A DNA stretch of 64,000 bases from Endomychus coccineus. Lineage: Eukaryota; Arthropoda; Insecta; Coleoptera; Endomychidae. The notes under the pieces are model-generated. The model searched no databases. It saw only the letters and a program-made list of their open reading frames with translations, and had not been told where the DNA came from. This document shows, piece by piece, positions 23,137 through 32,045 of the stretch. The translations under genes were made by a program, and so were the position numbers. Positions within the stretch are counted from its first letter, which is position 1. Each line of letters begins with the position of its first letter. The DNA is taken from positions 76,300,633-76,364,632 of the forward strand of contig OY294068.1 of the NCBI GenBank assembly GCA_958510875.1. Reading direction: 5' to 3'.

Positions 23137-26100
23137 ATGGTTTCAATCGCTAAAATCAGTGGGGAGATTGTGAAAATTATCAATGAGGCTCAACGGGATT
23201 TATTAAAATCGAAATTATCCCCTCAGGAAATAACAAAGTGGATAGGTTTCTGTACAAAGTACATTAGGACTTTTTCCAGACATTTAACCAAAGACACCTT
23301 GAATTTACCCTGTAAGAACCAACTTCAATGTAATATTGGCCATTTAAAAAGATTCAAAATTTTATTAGGGGTTCGAAATAAACCACCCACAACTAATAAG
23401 AACCGTAGTGAGCGAATCCGTTGGGAGGAAGGTAAATGCGCATTTTCCCAACGAATTCGAACTGGCTTTATAACGAACATTTCACATTTAGACCCGATAA
23501 ATTTTTTATATGATGCTTTTCATCTTTTCAGCCCTAGAATCACCAAAATTTTACATACATACAATTTCATTAAGGTAAACACTACATTTTGTGGGGAATA
23601 TATGCGGCTCAATGCGATCGACGAGCTTATCCAAACAGAGTATAAATATTTCCACACCAAGTCCGCTCCAATAGATGCTTTTACAAATTTATTGGAGTGG
23701 TTCAAGGAGAATGTAATTGACAAACTCCAAGTTAAGCTGGATGATTTTTTAGAACGCGACTCGGGGTGGAGCATTAGGGAGGTTATCAGTTTGGGGGTGA
23801 ATATAAATAAGCATGAAACCATCAATTCAGGCTCTTCGTATATCGTTCTCCCGAAAGAAATACTCCTGAAGCGTGCTGTTATTAATATTAAAAATTATGA
23901 TGAATACTGTTTTGCCTGGGCAGTAACAGCGGGGCTACATCCAGCAGCAGCAAATACAGCTCGTGTTTCTTCATATCCACATTTTAGTAATGTTTTAAAT
24001 TTACAAAATCTAACATTCCCCCTACCTATATCACAAATTCCAACTTTCGAGAAAAATAACAATATTTCAATTCATGTATTCGTTTTGGAATTATGTGGGG
24101 GTAATGAGCAGCAGCAGAGCGAACATGTGGAGAAATTGAAGGTTCTCCCTGCATATTTAACTAAAAATAAATTAGAGAAGCATTTTAATTTACTATTAAT
24201 CCAAGATAAATATTATCGAGATGTAGAACCTGCGAAATCCCCAAATTTCATTGACCCCACCGTTAAATTTCACTATTGTCTAATTAAAAATTTATCGAGA
24301 CTTGTAAATTCTCAAATTAGCTCGCACCACAAAACTTACTTGTGTGAGCGATGTTTAAATAATTTCAAGAGCGAGAATAAGTATAAAAATCACACTGAGG
24401 ATTGTGGTAAAATGAACATATGTAAAATTACTTTCCCCCAGGATGATTATTTAAAATTTAAGAATCACTCAAACAAACTACCCATACCATTTATTATTTA
24501 TTTTGACTTTGAAGCTCTCCTATTACCTATTCAGAACTGCTCTCAATCTAATGTAAGTTCATATACGAACAAAACCCAGCTACACGAGGCGTATAGTGTT
24601 GAGTATTATTTAAAATGCCAATTTAACAATTCCCTATCACGATTTGATAGTTATAGGGGATTAGACCCGGCCAAATGGTTGACAGATGAACTAGATAAAA
24701 TTGGGGAATTTATCGATCTAAAACTTAAATCTATTGTACCTATGGACTTGAATGGTATTAGTTTCCTTGATATAATGAAGGAAACGAAATGTCATATTTG
24801 CGAGAGACAGTTCGAAGAGGGGGATGTTCGTGTTAGAGATCATTGCCATTTCACGGGCAAATATCGAGGATTAGCCCATCAAGATTGTAATCTTAATTAT
24901 AAATATCGATTCGTAGTGCCTGTTGTGGCTCATAACCTCAGTGGGTACGATATGTTTTTGCTGATTCGAGATATAGCCAAATCGTCCAAACAAAATATTC
25001 AAGTACTCCCAATCAATAAAGAGAAGTATATAAGTTTCACTAGAAGTACGAAAAACTCCGTGGTTAAATTTCGTTTCATCGATTCATGTAGGTTTTTAGA
25101 TTCAAGCTTGGACAAATTAGTGTCATATTTGAAGGTGGAGGATTTGAATATTCTGAAAAGCGAGTTTGCGCACTTATCCGATGATAAATTTAAATTACTA
25201 ACTCGTAAGGGAGTATTTCCCTATGAACACTTAGATGAATGGGGTAAATTGAACGAGGAAAATCTTCCTCCAATAGAGAAATTTTTTAATAAATTACGCG
25301 ACGAATCGATAAGTGAGGATGATTATAGGCATGCTCAAACAATTTGGACTAGTTTTAATTGTGGAAATTTAGGTGATTATTCAGATTTATATTTGAAGAC
25401 AGATGTTTTATTATTGGCCGATGTGTTTGAGAATTTTCGCAGCAAATGTATGGATCTTTTTGCTTTAGATCCAGCCCACTATTTCACGGTTCCCTCCTTC
25501 ACGTGGGACTGTATGTTGAAATATACGAATGTATCTTTACAATATTTGAAAGACATCGATATGGTCTTATTTGTGGAGAAGGGAATTCGTGGAGGTGTGA
25601 GCCAATGCAGTAATCGATTTGCAAAGGCCAATAATAAATACATGAATAATCACGACCCCGAAAAAGAGACAAGTTACCTCATGTATTTTGACGTTTGTAA
25701 TTTGTACGGATGGGCTATGATTCAATATTTGCCCTATGATGGGTTCAAGTGGGTTGAAAATCTCGATGATGTAGACGTAAGAAACGTCTCAGACGAAAGT
25801 CCAATTGGCTACATATTGGAAGTCGATTTAGATTACCCAGCTGAACTTCATGATCTGCATAAAGATCTCCCTCTTTGTCCCACTCACACAGCACCACCCA
25901 ACAGCAAATTACCTAAATTACTAACAACTCTCCACAATAAATCGAAATATATCATTCACTATCGAAATTTAAAACAATGTTTGGCGCTGGGGATGGTGCT
26001 GAAAAAAGTCCATAGAATTTTGGAATTTAAGCAAGCTCCGTGGCTTAAAGCATACATAGATCTCAACACTAGATTGAGGGCAGCTTCTAAGAATGCGTTT

Positions 26101-26925
26101 GAAATAGCTCTCTTCAAGCTGCTGATCAACGCAATTTTCGGTAAATCTATGGAGAATGTACGGAAGCATAGACTAGTTAGATTAGTTAATAAATGGTATG
26201 GGCCCTATGGGGCTCGCTATTATATTTCTCAACCTAATTTCAATAGCAGCAAGATATTTGAGGAGAATTTGGTGGCCATAGAACAGAATAAATTAGAAGT
26301 TTTATTCAACAAACCCATCTATGTGGGGATGTCTATTTTGGACATCTCCAAAACCTGCGTTTACGATTTCCATTATGGCTTTATGTTGAAATTATACAAA
26401 GACCCTGGATTGATGCGATTATGTTACACTGATACTGACAGTTTGATTTACCATATTATTACAAACGATGACATTTATGAGTCAATTATAAATAGAAATA
26501 TCGGGAAATTTGATACGAGTGATTATGCTCCAGACAACCTCTTTAATATTCCGCAGGTCAACAAAAAAGTAGTAGGCTTAATGAAGGACGAGAACAAAGG
26601 GCTTTTGATGGATAAGTTCGTTGGTTTGCGGGCAAAAATGTACAGCTTCACTGTCCAAAATCAAAATCGCGATGATGACGTCACAAAGAAAGCCAAAGGG
26701 GTGCGCGAGTATGTCTTACGAAATACAATAACATTTGAGGACTACGTTAGATGTCTGGAAGAGAACATAGAGATGTATCGCGTCCAGAGATCTATCCGCT
26801 CTTTTGACCTTAAGTTATACACAATTGAGCAGAATAAAATCGCTTTGAGCCCCTTTGATAATAAACGGGTTATATTGGGGGATAAAACAAGCACCCTACC
26901 TTATGGACACTATTCTTTAGGTTAG
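23137..26925 (+). CDS. polB: Protein-primed family B DNA polymerase
   Basis: The ATG at 23137 (AAAATGG) is chosen; the frame is open from 23116 but that codon is GTG. The 1262-residue protein has the normal Maverick polymerase size. An N-terminal region holds a C2H2-like finger (CERCLNNF...H...C, about 405-425). The exonuclease motifs are FDFEA (D457, E459), NLSGYDMF, and YLKTDVLLLADVF. An inserted treble-clef block CHICERQF...DHCHFTGKYRG...C (about 552-584) resembles endonuclease VII. Polymerase motifs are A, YFDVCNLYG (D852); B, KLLINAIFGK (K994); and C, YTDTDS (D1099, D1101). All catalytic acids are present and the frame is unbroken, so the enzyme could be active. It copies the linear genome using a terminal protein primer. 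The 3' end carries a 22-nt inverted copy of its own leader. Confidence 0.97.
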   Translation: MVSIAKISGEIVKIINEAQRDLLKSKLSPQEITKWIGFCTKYIRTFSRHLTKDTLNLPCKNQLQCNIGHLKRFKILLGVRNKPPTTNKNRSERIRWEEGKCAFSQRIRTGFITNISHLDPINFLYDAFHLFSPRITKILHTYNFIKVNTTFCGEYMRLNAIDELIQTEYKYFHTKSAPIDAFTNLLEWFKENVIDKLQVKLDDFLERDSGWSIREVISLGVNINKHETINSGSSYIVLPKEILLKRAVINIKNYDEYCFAWAVTAGLHPAAANTARVSSYPHFSNVLNLQNLTFPLPISQIPTFEKNNNISIHVFVLELCGGNEQQQSEHVEKLKVLPAYLTKNKLEKHFNLLLIQDKYYRDVEPAKSPNFIDPTVKFHYCLIKNLSRLVNSQISSHHKTYLCERCLNNFKSENKYKNHTEDCGKMNICKITFPQDDYLKFKNHSNKLPIPFIIYFDFEALLLPIQNCSQSNVSSYTNKTQLHEAYSVEYYLKCQFNNSLSRFDSYRGLDPAKWLTDELDKIGEFIDLKLKSIVPMDLNGISFLDIMKETKCHICERQFEEGDVRVRDHCHFTGKYRGLAHQDCNLNYKYRFVVPVVAHNLSGYDMFLLIRDIAKSSKQNIQVLPINKEKYISFTRSTKNSVVKFRFIDSCRFLDSSLDKLVSYLKVEDLNILKSEFAHLSDDKFKLLTRKGVFPYEHLDEWGKLNEENLPPIEKFFNKLRDESISEDDYRHAQTIWTSFNCGNLGDYSDLYLKTDVLLLADVFENFRSKCMDLFALDPAHYFTVPSFTWDCMLKYTNVSLQYLKDIDMVLFVEKGIRGGVSQCSNRFAKANNKYMNNHDPEKETSYLMYFDVCNLYGWAMIQYLPYDGFKWVENLDDVDVRNVSDESPIGYILEVDLDYPAELHDLHKDLPLCPTHTAPPNSKLPKLLTTLHNKSKYIIHYRNLKQCLALGMVLKKVHRILEFKQAPWLKAYIDLNTRLRAASKNAFEIALFKLLINAIFGKSMENVRKHRLVRLVNKWYGPYGARYYISQPNFNSSKIFEENLVAIEQNKLEVLFNKPIYVGMSILDISKTCVYDFHYGFMLKLYKDPGLMRLCYTDTDSLIYHIITNDDIYESIINRNIGKFDTSDYAPDNLFNIPQVNKKVVGLMKDENKGLLMDKFVGLRAKMYSFTVQNQNRDDDVTKKAKGVREYVLRNTITFEDYVRCLEENIEMYRVQRSIRSFDLKLYTIEQNKIALSPFDNKRVILGDKTSTLPYGHYSLG

Positions 26926-27125
26926 AATTAAGATTTTTGATGTTTTTAAATTTGGGTAGTAGTAGTAGTTGTGTAAATTATATATGTATTTTTGTTTTTA
27001 AATTAGTGGGGTTAAGATATTTTGTAAGTAAGTATAATTATACACATTTTTGATTGATTCAGATGATTGGCTGTATGTATTTTTCTTCATCCTATTAAAT
27101 ATTTTATGAGGAAGTTGGGTGTTTT

Positions 27126-27131
27126 AATAAA
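27126..27131 (+). terminator. polB: Poly(A) signal for polymerase
   Basis: AATAAA about 200 nt after the polymerase stop. It meets the minus-strand signal at 27156-27161 head-on, so the two gene blocks converge here. The 230-bp gap 26926-27156 holds nothing else. Confidence 0.65.
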
Positions 27132-27155
27132 CCAAAAATAATAGCATCAATTTTT

Positions 27156-27161
27156 TTTATT
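27156..27161 (-). terminator. Poly(A) signal for the minus-strand block
   Basis: AATAAA on the minus strand overlapping the TAA stop of the 27157-27855 gene (CAA-TAA-AA). Confidence 0.65.
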
Positions 27162-27855
27162 GTTCAAAATCATACATACCTTTATTTTTATAGAAAAATA
27201 ACATTTCTCTAAGTGTATTGGTTGATAAACAGTCGGGCGAAATACCGATAAAACAATACAAGAGGACCATTTCATCGGGCTGCTGCTGCTGATGCTGGTC
27301 TCTCGTACTTTTAATCATATCAATAACATTATGATAGTATGTGGAAAATCCAAAATGTTCCAGAAAAGACATTCGATGTGATAGCACTTCATCGTTGATT
27401 CGAATTATTTCTCGAACATCTTCCTCACACAACCACAAATGGATATTGTGCTTTGTAACTTGAAGTAATTTAATATTATTGAAGTACACAAGTTGAACTA
27501 TTTGACAGTATTCATCGGATAATATGGGAGCCCCATCGAAATCTGATTGTAGACTTGTGAAGAATTCGGTGATTTTCACTCGTAGAATATCGATGAAATC
27601 GATCCATTCCAGCAGGCTAAAGCTGACTTTACAATTTTGGGTAAGTTGAATGAGTGAGATTGTAGGTGAGAGGGTTCGCACAGGACTCAATCCACATTTG
27701 ATTTCATAACTTGCCCCCACCAACGGGTACGTTGTATTCATCAATAGGAATGGCTCGTCTTTTGCCTTCATCTCAAACTCTTCTAAAAGCCGATCCAACT
27801 CGAAAGAACTGCTGCTGCTGCTACTATCTTCACCAACACTATCCTGGGACAACAT
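27157..27855 (-). CDS. Conserved-looking Maverick protein, unknown function (232 aa)
   Basis: This is the last gene of the minus block. It has a Ser-rich acidic N-terminus (a run of seven Ser), then a region with alternating strands and helices: the block SPTISLIQLTQNCKVSFSLLEW (residues 63-84) resembles a beta-hairpin followed by a helix starting with a Trp. A Gln run (QHQQQQP) lies near 190. I recall this protein type from other insect Mavericks but know no function. The ISL...SFSLLEW pattern is faintly like the PC4 ssDNA-binding fold, but the match is too weak to name. The 76-nt gap to the upstream gene has no clear TATA box. Confidence 0.75.
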   Translation of the reverse strand: MLSQDSVGEDSSSSSSSFELDRLLEEFEMKAKDEPFLLMNTTYPLVGASYEIKCGLSPVRTLSPTISLIQLTQNCKVSFSLLEWIDFIDILRVKITEFFTSLQSDFDGAPILSDEYCQIVQLVYFNNIKLLQVTKHNIHLWLCEEDVREIIRINDEVLSHRMSFLEHFGFSTYYHNVIDMIKSTRDQHQQQQPDEMVLLYCFIGISPDCLSTNTLREMLFFYKNKGMYDFEQ

Positions 27856-27931
27856 CTTATTAAAACTGTTCTCGATTCACTAGAACCTGACCCTCAAACC
27901 AAATATTTACACCTCGCACATGCGCAGCTCA

Positions 27932-28525
27932 TTAGCAGCATATTTCTTTGATGTGATCGGAAGTTTGGATGAGAACATCGAAGCATAAAACTTGTAGTGT
28001 TGGCGGAGGAGAAAATTTGTGGTGTTGGTTGCGTTCCCCACACGAGTCGAAGAAGAAAGTTTTATTAGGAAGTCCTCTACAAATCCCTCGTAGATCCATT
28101 ATTTCACTTCGGTAAGGGAGAAGCGCGACCCGATAAAAATCAACACCAATTTCACTCTGTAGCACTCTGTAACAATCAAGTATATACGATCCTGTTTTTG
28201 GGATTATATCAGGAACTTGGTGTAATATGAAATTCTTCCATCTATTTTCGTATATAAAGTAGCCTTCAACATTCATATCAATTATCTCCCAATCGTTTTC
28301 GGATAGGTTGAAATCTCCTCCGAAATAGAAAATATCCACATACGCGCATTCTTTCACAGCTCCAATAATGAACGTTACAAATTCTCCTGCGATTATCCAA
28401 TTTTTCGAGGGTAATTGTAATTCTTCGATGTTTTCCATCAAATTTGGTGGACCTTTAAATTGTTTTGCATCGTACACGGTGGTAAGTACATTATGAGCAA
28501 AACTGTTGTATAATTGCGAAGACAT
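27932..28525 (-). CDS. Unknown protein with nucleotidyltransferase-like motif (197 aa)
   Basis: The frame is open from 28576, but that first codon is GTG; the first ATG is at 28525 (MSSQLYNSF). The segment NWIIAGEFVTFIIG...YVDIFYF (about residues 42-67) resembles the helical turn and strand of viral nucleotidyltransferase-fold proteins (AGGF...DVDIY). Here the second Gly is Glu and the first metal-binding Asp is Tyr, so catalysis is unlikely if the resemblance is real. The rest is mixed alpha/beta with Cys residues scattered near the C-terminus. It lies 82 nt downstream of integrase on the same strand. Function unknown. Confidence 0.7.
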   Translation of the reverse strand: MSSQLYNSFAHNVLTTVYDAKQFKGPPNLMENIEELQLPSKNWIIAGEFVTFIIGAVKECAYVDIFYFGGDFNLSENDWEIIDMNVEGYFIYENRWKNFILHQVPDIIPKTGSYILDCYRVLQSEIGVDFYRVALLPYRSEIMDLRGICRGLPNKTFFFDSCGERNQHHKFSPPPTLQVLCFDVLIQTSDHIKEICC

Positions 28526-28607
28526 TTTCACGCAGACTGATTCGATTATTTGACTTCCACCACTTGCTTGAACCACCAGTCAAATGGAAGACATGCGCAG
28601 TAGCACA

Positions 28608-29528
28608 TTATACAACTTCAGAATTTTCAATCCAACTTTTCTCTTTCATACCGTACCATTTTACATACATTTTGTTACCCTTTTTTCGGAGCACCTTCTC
28701 AATCAAATAAACGTCTGGCTGTTTGGTTTTCTGCAATTCTTCCTCGTAGAAACAACCGCTGATTGGTGCGTTGGTCATATCTTCTAGTAGATATGTGATC
28801 GGGTTGGTAATTTTAACTTTGATGATTTTAAATAATTCCGCACTCCAATTGGGCGTAAATCCCTTTTCAAAAATATGTTTTGCTTTACTTATTCGCACAA
28901 TATCCCCCACGTGGTATTTGTGAGGTAGGGCCAACTTAATGTGTGAGTAAGATTGCTTCAATATGCGACTTTCATTCTGTTTCGTAACATTGAACGGAGC
29001 CATTTTTATAGTTCTATGTTTACGTTTATTATATTTTTCGGTGACTTCTTGGAGTGTATCCACCCATTTGTATTTCCCGCTCAGACTGAATCGCTTATAG
29101 ATCGCTTCTTTCAACGTTCGAATGACACGTTCAGCAATGGTGGCTTTCTTCACCGAATACGTATTATAATGGTTGATTTTATGTTTTTTCATTAGCTCAT
29201 CAAAGTGTCTGTTGAAGAATTCTTTACCTTGATCGCTTTGTAGGTTCCTAGGCGTACGATGTCCTTCTAGTAATATAGAATTGACTGCTTTCCGAACCTC
29301 TTCGGCCGATTTCGTTTTCAGCGGGCGTGTCCATAGAAATTTCGAGAAGCAATCGATCACCACCAAAATGTATTTAAACCCTCGATTTTCGCGCGCATAA
29401 TTACCCATTTCAGCAAGATCCATTTGCCACAAGTCATCCAACCCTTTTATGATTGTTCTGCGACGTTTAAAATTCTTTCTAACAGGCTTATGAAGCTCAT
29501 CAACCACCTGCGCTTTACCCTTCATCAT
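28608..29528 (-). CDS. int: Retrovirus-like DDE integrase with C-terminal chromodomain
   Basis: The 306-residue protein matches the Maverick integrase. It catalyses insertion of the linear genome with a 6-bp stagger, which fits the GATTAC duplication. The catalytic core shows DLWQMDLAEM (D37), LQSDQGKEFF (D99) and ATIAERVIRTLKE (E133). A KYHVGDIVRISK block (204-215) is the SH3-like C-terminal domain. The end (YLIEKVLRKKGNKMYVKWYG and SWIENSEVV, 274-306) is a chromodomain that probably targets modified histones. The N-terminus starts only about 13 residues before the HKPVRKNF block, so the usual zinc-binding or YSG-helix region is missing. The start ATGATG overlaps the end of the upstream coiled-coil gene by 14 nt, suggesting coupled translation or loss of the original 5' part. 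Confidence 0.93.
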   Translation of the reverse strand: MMKGKAQVVDELHKPVRKNFKRRRTIIKGLDDLWQMDLAEMGNYARENRGFKYILVVIDCFSKFLWTRPLKTKSAEEVRKAVNSILLEGHRTPRNLQSDQGKEFFNRHFDELMKKHKINHYNTYSVKKATIAERVIRTLKEAIYKRFSLSGKYKWVDTLQEVTEKYNKRKHRTIKMAPFNVTKQNESRILKQSYSHIKLALPHKYHVGDIVRISKAKHIFEKGFTPNWSAELFKIIKVKITNPITYLLEDMTNAPISGCFYEEELQKTKQPDVYLIEKVLRKKGNKMYVKWYGMKEKSWIENSEVV

Positions 29529-30345
29529 TTTTTGGATCGATCTGCATTGACGGAGCTAATAACTTTTGTGGTGGTGGGGAGGTGGTAGGAGCTCTTTTAT
29601 AGGGATGATGATGATGTGGTGAGACTTCACCTTTTGCTTTTTTTGTTATCGTCTCCGCAGCCGTCTCCAAACTGGTGATAATAATCGCTTGTTCTATTTG
29701 TGATAGATTGCTTTCGATGGTCTGTATACGTGCGATCAAGGCCTGATCATTAGTACTGCGCGTTTTATACTCTAATTCTATAGTTATCAGTTTACTATTG
29801 ATGGCCTGTATACTTTCGAATAGGTTGGCATATTTTGAAGTGTTTTCTTGATCGTTACTGATGAGTGTTTTATAGTCTTCACGTATTTTCTTCAATAATT
29901 TTTCAAGATTCAGCTCATTCGCTTCAGTAGCTTTGGACGATGCTATCATACCATCTACAAGTTTTTCAATTTTAATTCTATTTTGTGTTGTAGAATCAAT
30001 CAGTGGGTCGGTGATTTTTTTATTTTCATCCTGTATACTCTGTTTTATGGCTGCAGAGTGAACATAACTTTGATTTTTGTATGACTGTATTTCGGTACGG
30101 AGAATCTTCAATTCTTCGTTTATATTCGTATCCACTTTAGTGATGGCGTTATCTACATATACTTTGTTCGTAACATCATTAGCTGATATAGGTATTTTCA
30201 CATTGCAAATTTTCAAATTTTCCATATCCACATCACCGTCGGGCGTGTGCCTTAAAATGTTCATAAACATCGATTTGCGTTTGAAAACATCGATGATGCT
30301 ATCGCCCGACAACGCAGATCGCCTACCGAACTTATCAAGACTCAT
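29515..30345 (-). CDS. Coiled-coil protein with fiber-like YVD motif (276 aa)
   Basis: The N-terminus MSLDKFGRR is a start I associate with a protein found in many insect Mavericks. Residues 49-68 read VKIPISANDVTNKVYVDNAI, which resembles the P...DA.NK.YVD motif that precedes the shaft in phage tail-fiber proteins. A long heptad-rich coiled coil follows from about 70 to 235, and the tail is Pro/His-rich (SPHHHHPYKR). This layout (short head, trimer-like coil, flexible tail) would suit a virion spike or fiber; that is inference. It is immediately upstream of integrase and overlaps its start. Confidence 0.8.
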   Translation of the reverse strand: MSLDKFGRRSALSGDSIIDVFKRKSMFMNILRHTPDGDVDMENLKICNVKIPISANDVTNKVYVDNAITKVDTNINEELKILRTEIQSYKNQSYVHSAAIKQSIQDENKKITDPLIDSTTQNRIKIEKLVDGMIASSKATEANELNLEKLLKKIREDYKTLISNDQENTSKYANLFESIQAINSKLITIELEYKTRSTNDQALIARIQTIESNLSQIEQAIIITSLETAAETITKKAKGEVSPHHHHPYKRAPTTSPPPQKLLAPSMQIDPKNDEG

Positions 30346-30378
30346 TATAGAAATGCTGTGGGGTTCAAGTAATCAATA

Positions 30379-31257
30379 CTAATATATGATGTCCGCCTCT
30401 CTTAGTTCATTTATTATAGCGACAATTTCATTATCGTGCGAAGTATTTCCAGCTTGTTGCGATGCCATCAGTAGTTTTAGTCGGTCCACCAGCTCGTTTG
30501 GATCATCCCAAAAAATATATTCCATAGGCTTCTTGTTGTATGTCAAATGTAAACCGCTACCGCTTGCTACTGTCGAAGTCGTCTCTGACGACGACGACGA
30601 GGTTGATTGAAACATAGGTTTAATTATGGACATGTACTTTGGCGCATTGGTACCCTTCAAACGACCGTTAATATTTTTATGTGCATTTGTTAACCTCAAA
30701 ATTTCTTTGTATGCTGCTCGATCTTTATTCGTGAATTTTCTGGGTGTTTTGTAGAATATGAGCTCGTACAATCCAGGTGTTCCCTGTGCGCTATATCCTA
30801 CGGTTTCGATATTCTCACCGAATATTATCTTTTTAAAACCGAGAATCCACCCGGTAGAGCTCGCATCATAAACAGGTCCATATACTTTATCGATTTTCTT
30901 GTTGTTTTCCCAATGTTCTTGAACGTATTTACGCACTTGTGGCGGATAATTTGTAAGTGAAGGTTCAATCTCAGTCATAGCATCACCGAACGCGTCGTCA
31001 TCCTCCTCCCCCTCCTCTTCCTCATCATCATCGACATCATCTTTAGGTTCTAATTTTATTTCTTTTTTCATCGACTGCGCAGCAGGATGTTTAATTTTTT
31101 TAACGATCGCTTTCAATGGTGTGGCGATAGGTTTGAACAGTTGTTCTATTGATTCGTCTTCTTCAGATTTACCTAGTTTCAAGGCTAGATATTTCTTTCT
31201 TATAGACTTACTCAATTCAAAGATTTTTCGCTTACGTGCTAACTGTTCGGCATCCAT
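30379..31257 (-). CDS. Conserved Maverick protein with WDDPNELVDRL motif (292 aa)
   Basis: The N-terminus is basic and helical (RKRKIFELSKSIRKKYLALKLG). A KPIATPLKAI stretch and a strongly acidic run (about 72-95) follow. The core contains QGTPGLYELIFYK (159-170) and a PKYMSIIKPMF block. The C-terminal signature is IFWDDPNELVDRL..LMASQQAGN (248-271). I recognise this combination from insect Maverick proteins; its function is not established. Its place between the packaging ATPase and the coiled-coil protein suggests a virion or DNA-packaging role. A TATATATAAAAA box lies about 35-45 nt upstream, inside the ATPase 3' end. Confidence 0.85.
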   Translation of the reverse strand: MDAEQLARKRKIFELSKSIRKKYLALKLGKSEEDESIEQLFKPIATPLKAIVKKIKHPAAQSMKKEIKLEPKDDVDDDEEEEGEEDDDAFGDAMTEIEPSLTNYPPQVRKYVQEHWENNKKIDKVYGPVYDASSTGWILGFKKIIFGENIETVGYSAQGTPGLYELIFYKTPRKFTNKDRAAYKEILRLTNAHKNINGRLKGTNAPKYMSIIKPMFQSTSSSSSETTSTVASGSGLHLTYNKKPMEYIFWDDPNELVDRLKLLMASQQAGNTSHDNEIVAIINELREADIIY

Positions 31258-31283
31258 CTTGTATTTGAACTAAAATTAACAAT

Positions 31284-31973
31284 TCACGTTTTTATATATA
31301 CATCGAAACCTTTGCGGTATCTGCCGTCGTTCAAGTCGAAATCCTTAGCAATGACCAAAGTTCCAAAATTATCCGTCCAACACATGGCGCACATCTTCTT
31401 GAACTGATTGAAATCGACGTCTGGTGATACGTGCTTATCAAATACATGCTTCAAATTGATCTCGTCCTGCTTAAAAAGAACGATCAAATTACAATTGTCA
31501 CGGATCAATTGTTTCGGTATTTTCGAGTACGTTTGGCACAGATATGCCGCATCGATATTCTTATGTCTACACATGGAATAGTATTCCCGAATTTTTTGCT
31601 GACCCTCGCACGCGATGTCATCAAAAAGAAATATGGAATTAGCTCTAGCCTCGTTCGGACTTATTATTTCCTCGTTGTCTTTATAGGGAAAATAGCCAAC
31701 ACCTTTAACTCGATCTAAAACTTCCTGCAACAGTTGATACTTGGGCTGATACAACGACTTTGAGTATACGTAGACGTTTTTGAACTTTGCCCCATTCGGA
31801 TTGAATAATAGCGATAACATCACGTTCGTTTTACCACACCCACTAGGTCCACAAATTATCGCACGAAAAGAGTCTGGTAACAATTTACCATGTTTACCTA
31901 CGCGATTAGTATTCGTCTGCCCTATGTCTAAATTCTCGATGGGCAGTGTCTGCTCTTGTTGAACGGTCTTCAT
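31284..31973 (-). CDS. FtsK/HerA-type genome packaging ATPase
   Basis: The 229-residue protein is the A32/FtsK-HerA type typical of Polintons and related viruses. Walker A is CGPSGCGKTN (41-50). Walker B is SIFLFDDIAC (113-122) with tandem Asp. A sensor-like YLCQTY with Gln147 and a terminal arginine-finger-like region follow. It drives packaging of viral DNA into the capsid using ATP. All motifs are intact. It starts 73 nt from the divergent PLA2 gene, with a shared TATATATA box between them, so packaging and virion genes appear co-regulated. Confidence 0.95.
   Translation of the reverse strand: MKTVQQEQTLPIENLDIGQTNTNRVGKHGKLLPDSFRAIICGPSGCGKTNVMLSLLFNPNGAKFKNVYVYSKSLYQPKYQLLQEVLDRVKGVGYFPYKDNEEIISPNEARANSIFLFDDIACEGQQKIREYYSMCRHKNIDAAYLCQTYSKIPKQLIRDNCNLIVLFKQDEINLKHVFDKHVSPDVDFNQFKKMCAMCWTDNFGTLVIAKDFDLNDGRYRKGFDVYIKT
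31288..31303 (-). promoter_or_regulatory. TATA box for the 30379-31257 gene
   Basis: TATATATAAAAACGTG on the minus strand, inside the last codons of the ATPase and about 40 nt before the ATG at 31257. Confidence 0.5.
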
Positions 31974-32002
31974 ATTGTGAGGTAGTTCAAATCTGATGTT
32001 TG

Positions 32003-32020
32003 TATATATAAATAGAAACG
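32003..32020. promoter_or_regulatory. Bidirectional late promoter (TATATATAAATAGAAACG)
   Basis: Read on the plus strand, TATAAATAGAAACG starts at 32007, 39 nt before the PLA2 gene ATG. Read on the minus strand, TATATATACA precedes a CATCAGATT initiator-like text before the ATPase ATG. The same TATAAATAGAAAYG string recurs before the minor capsid gene at 33681. Confidence 0.65.
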
Positions 32021-32045
32021 TTCGAAGATCGAGAGCTGAGTATCA

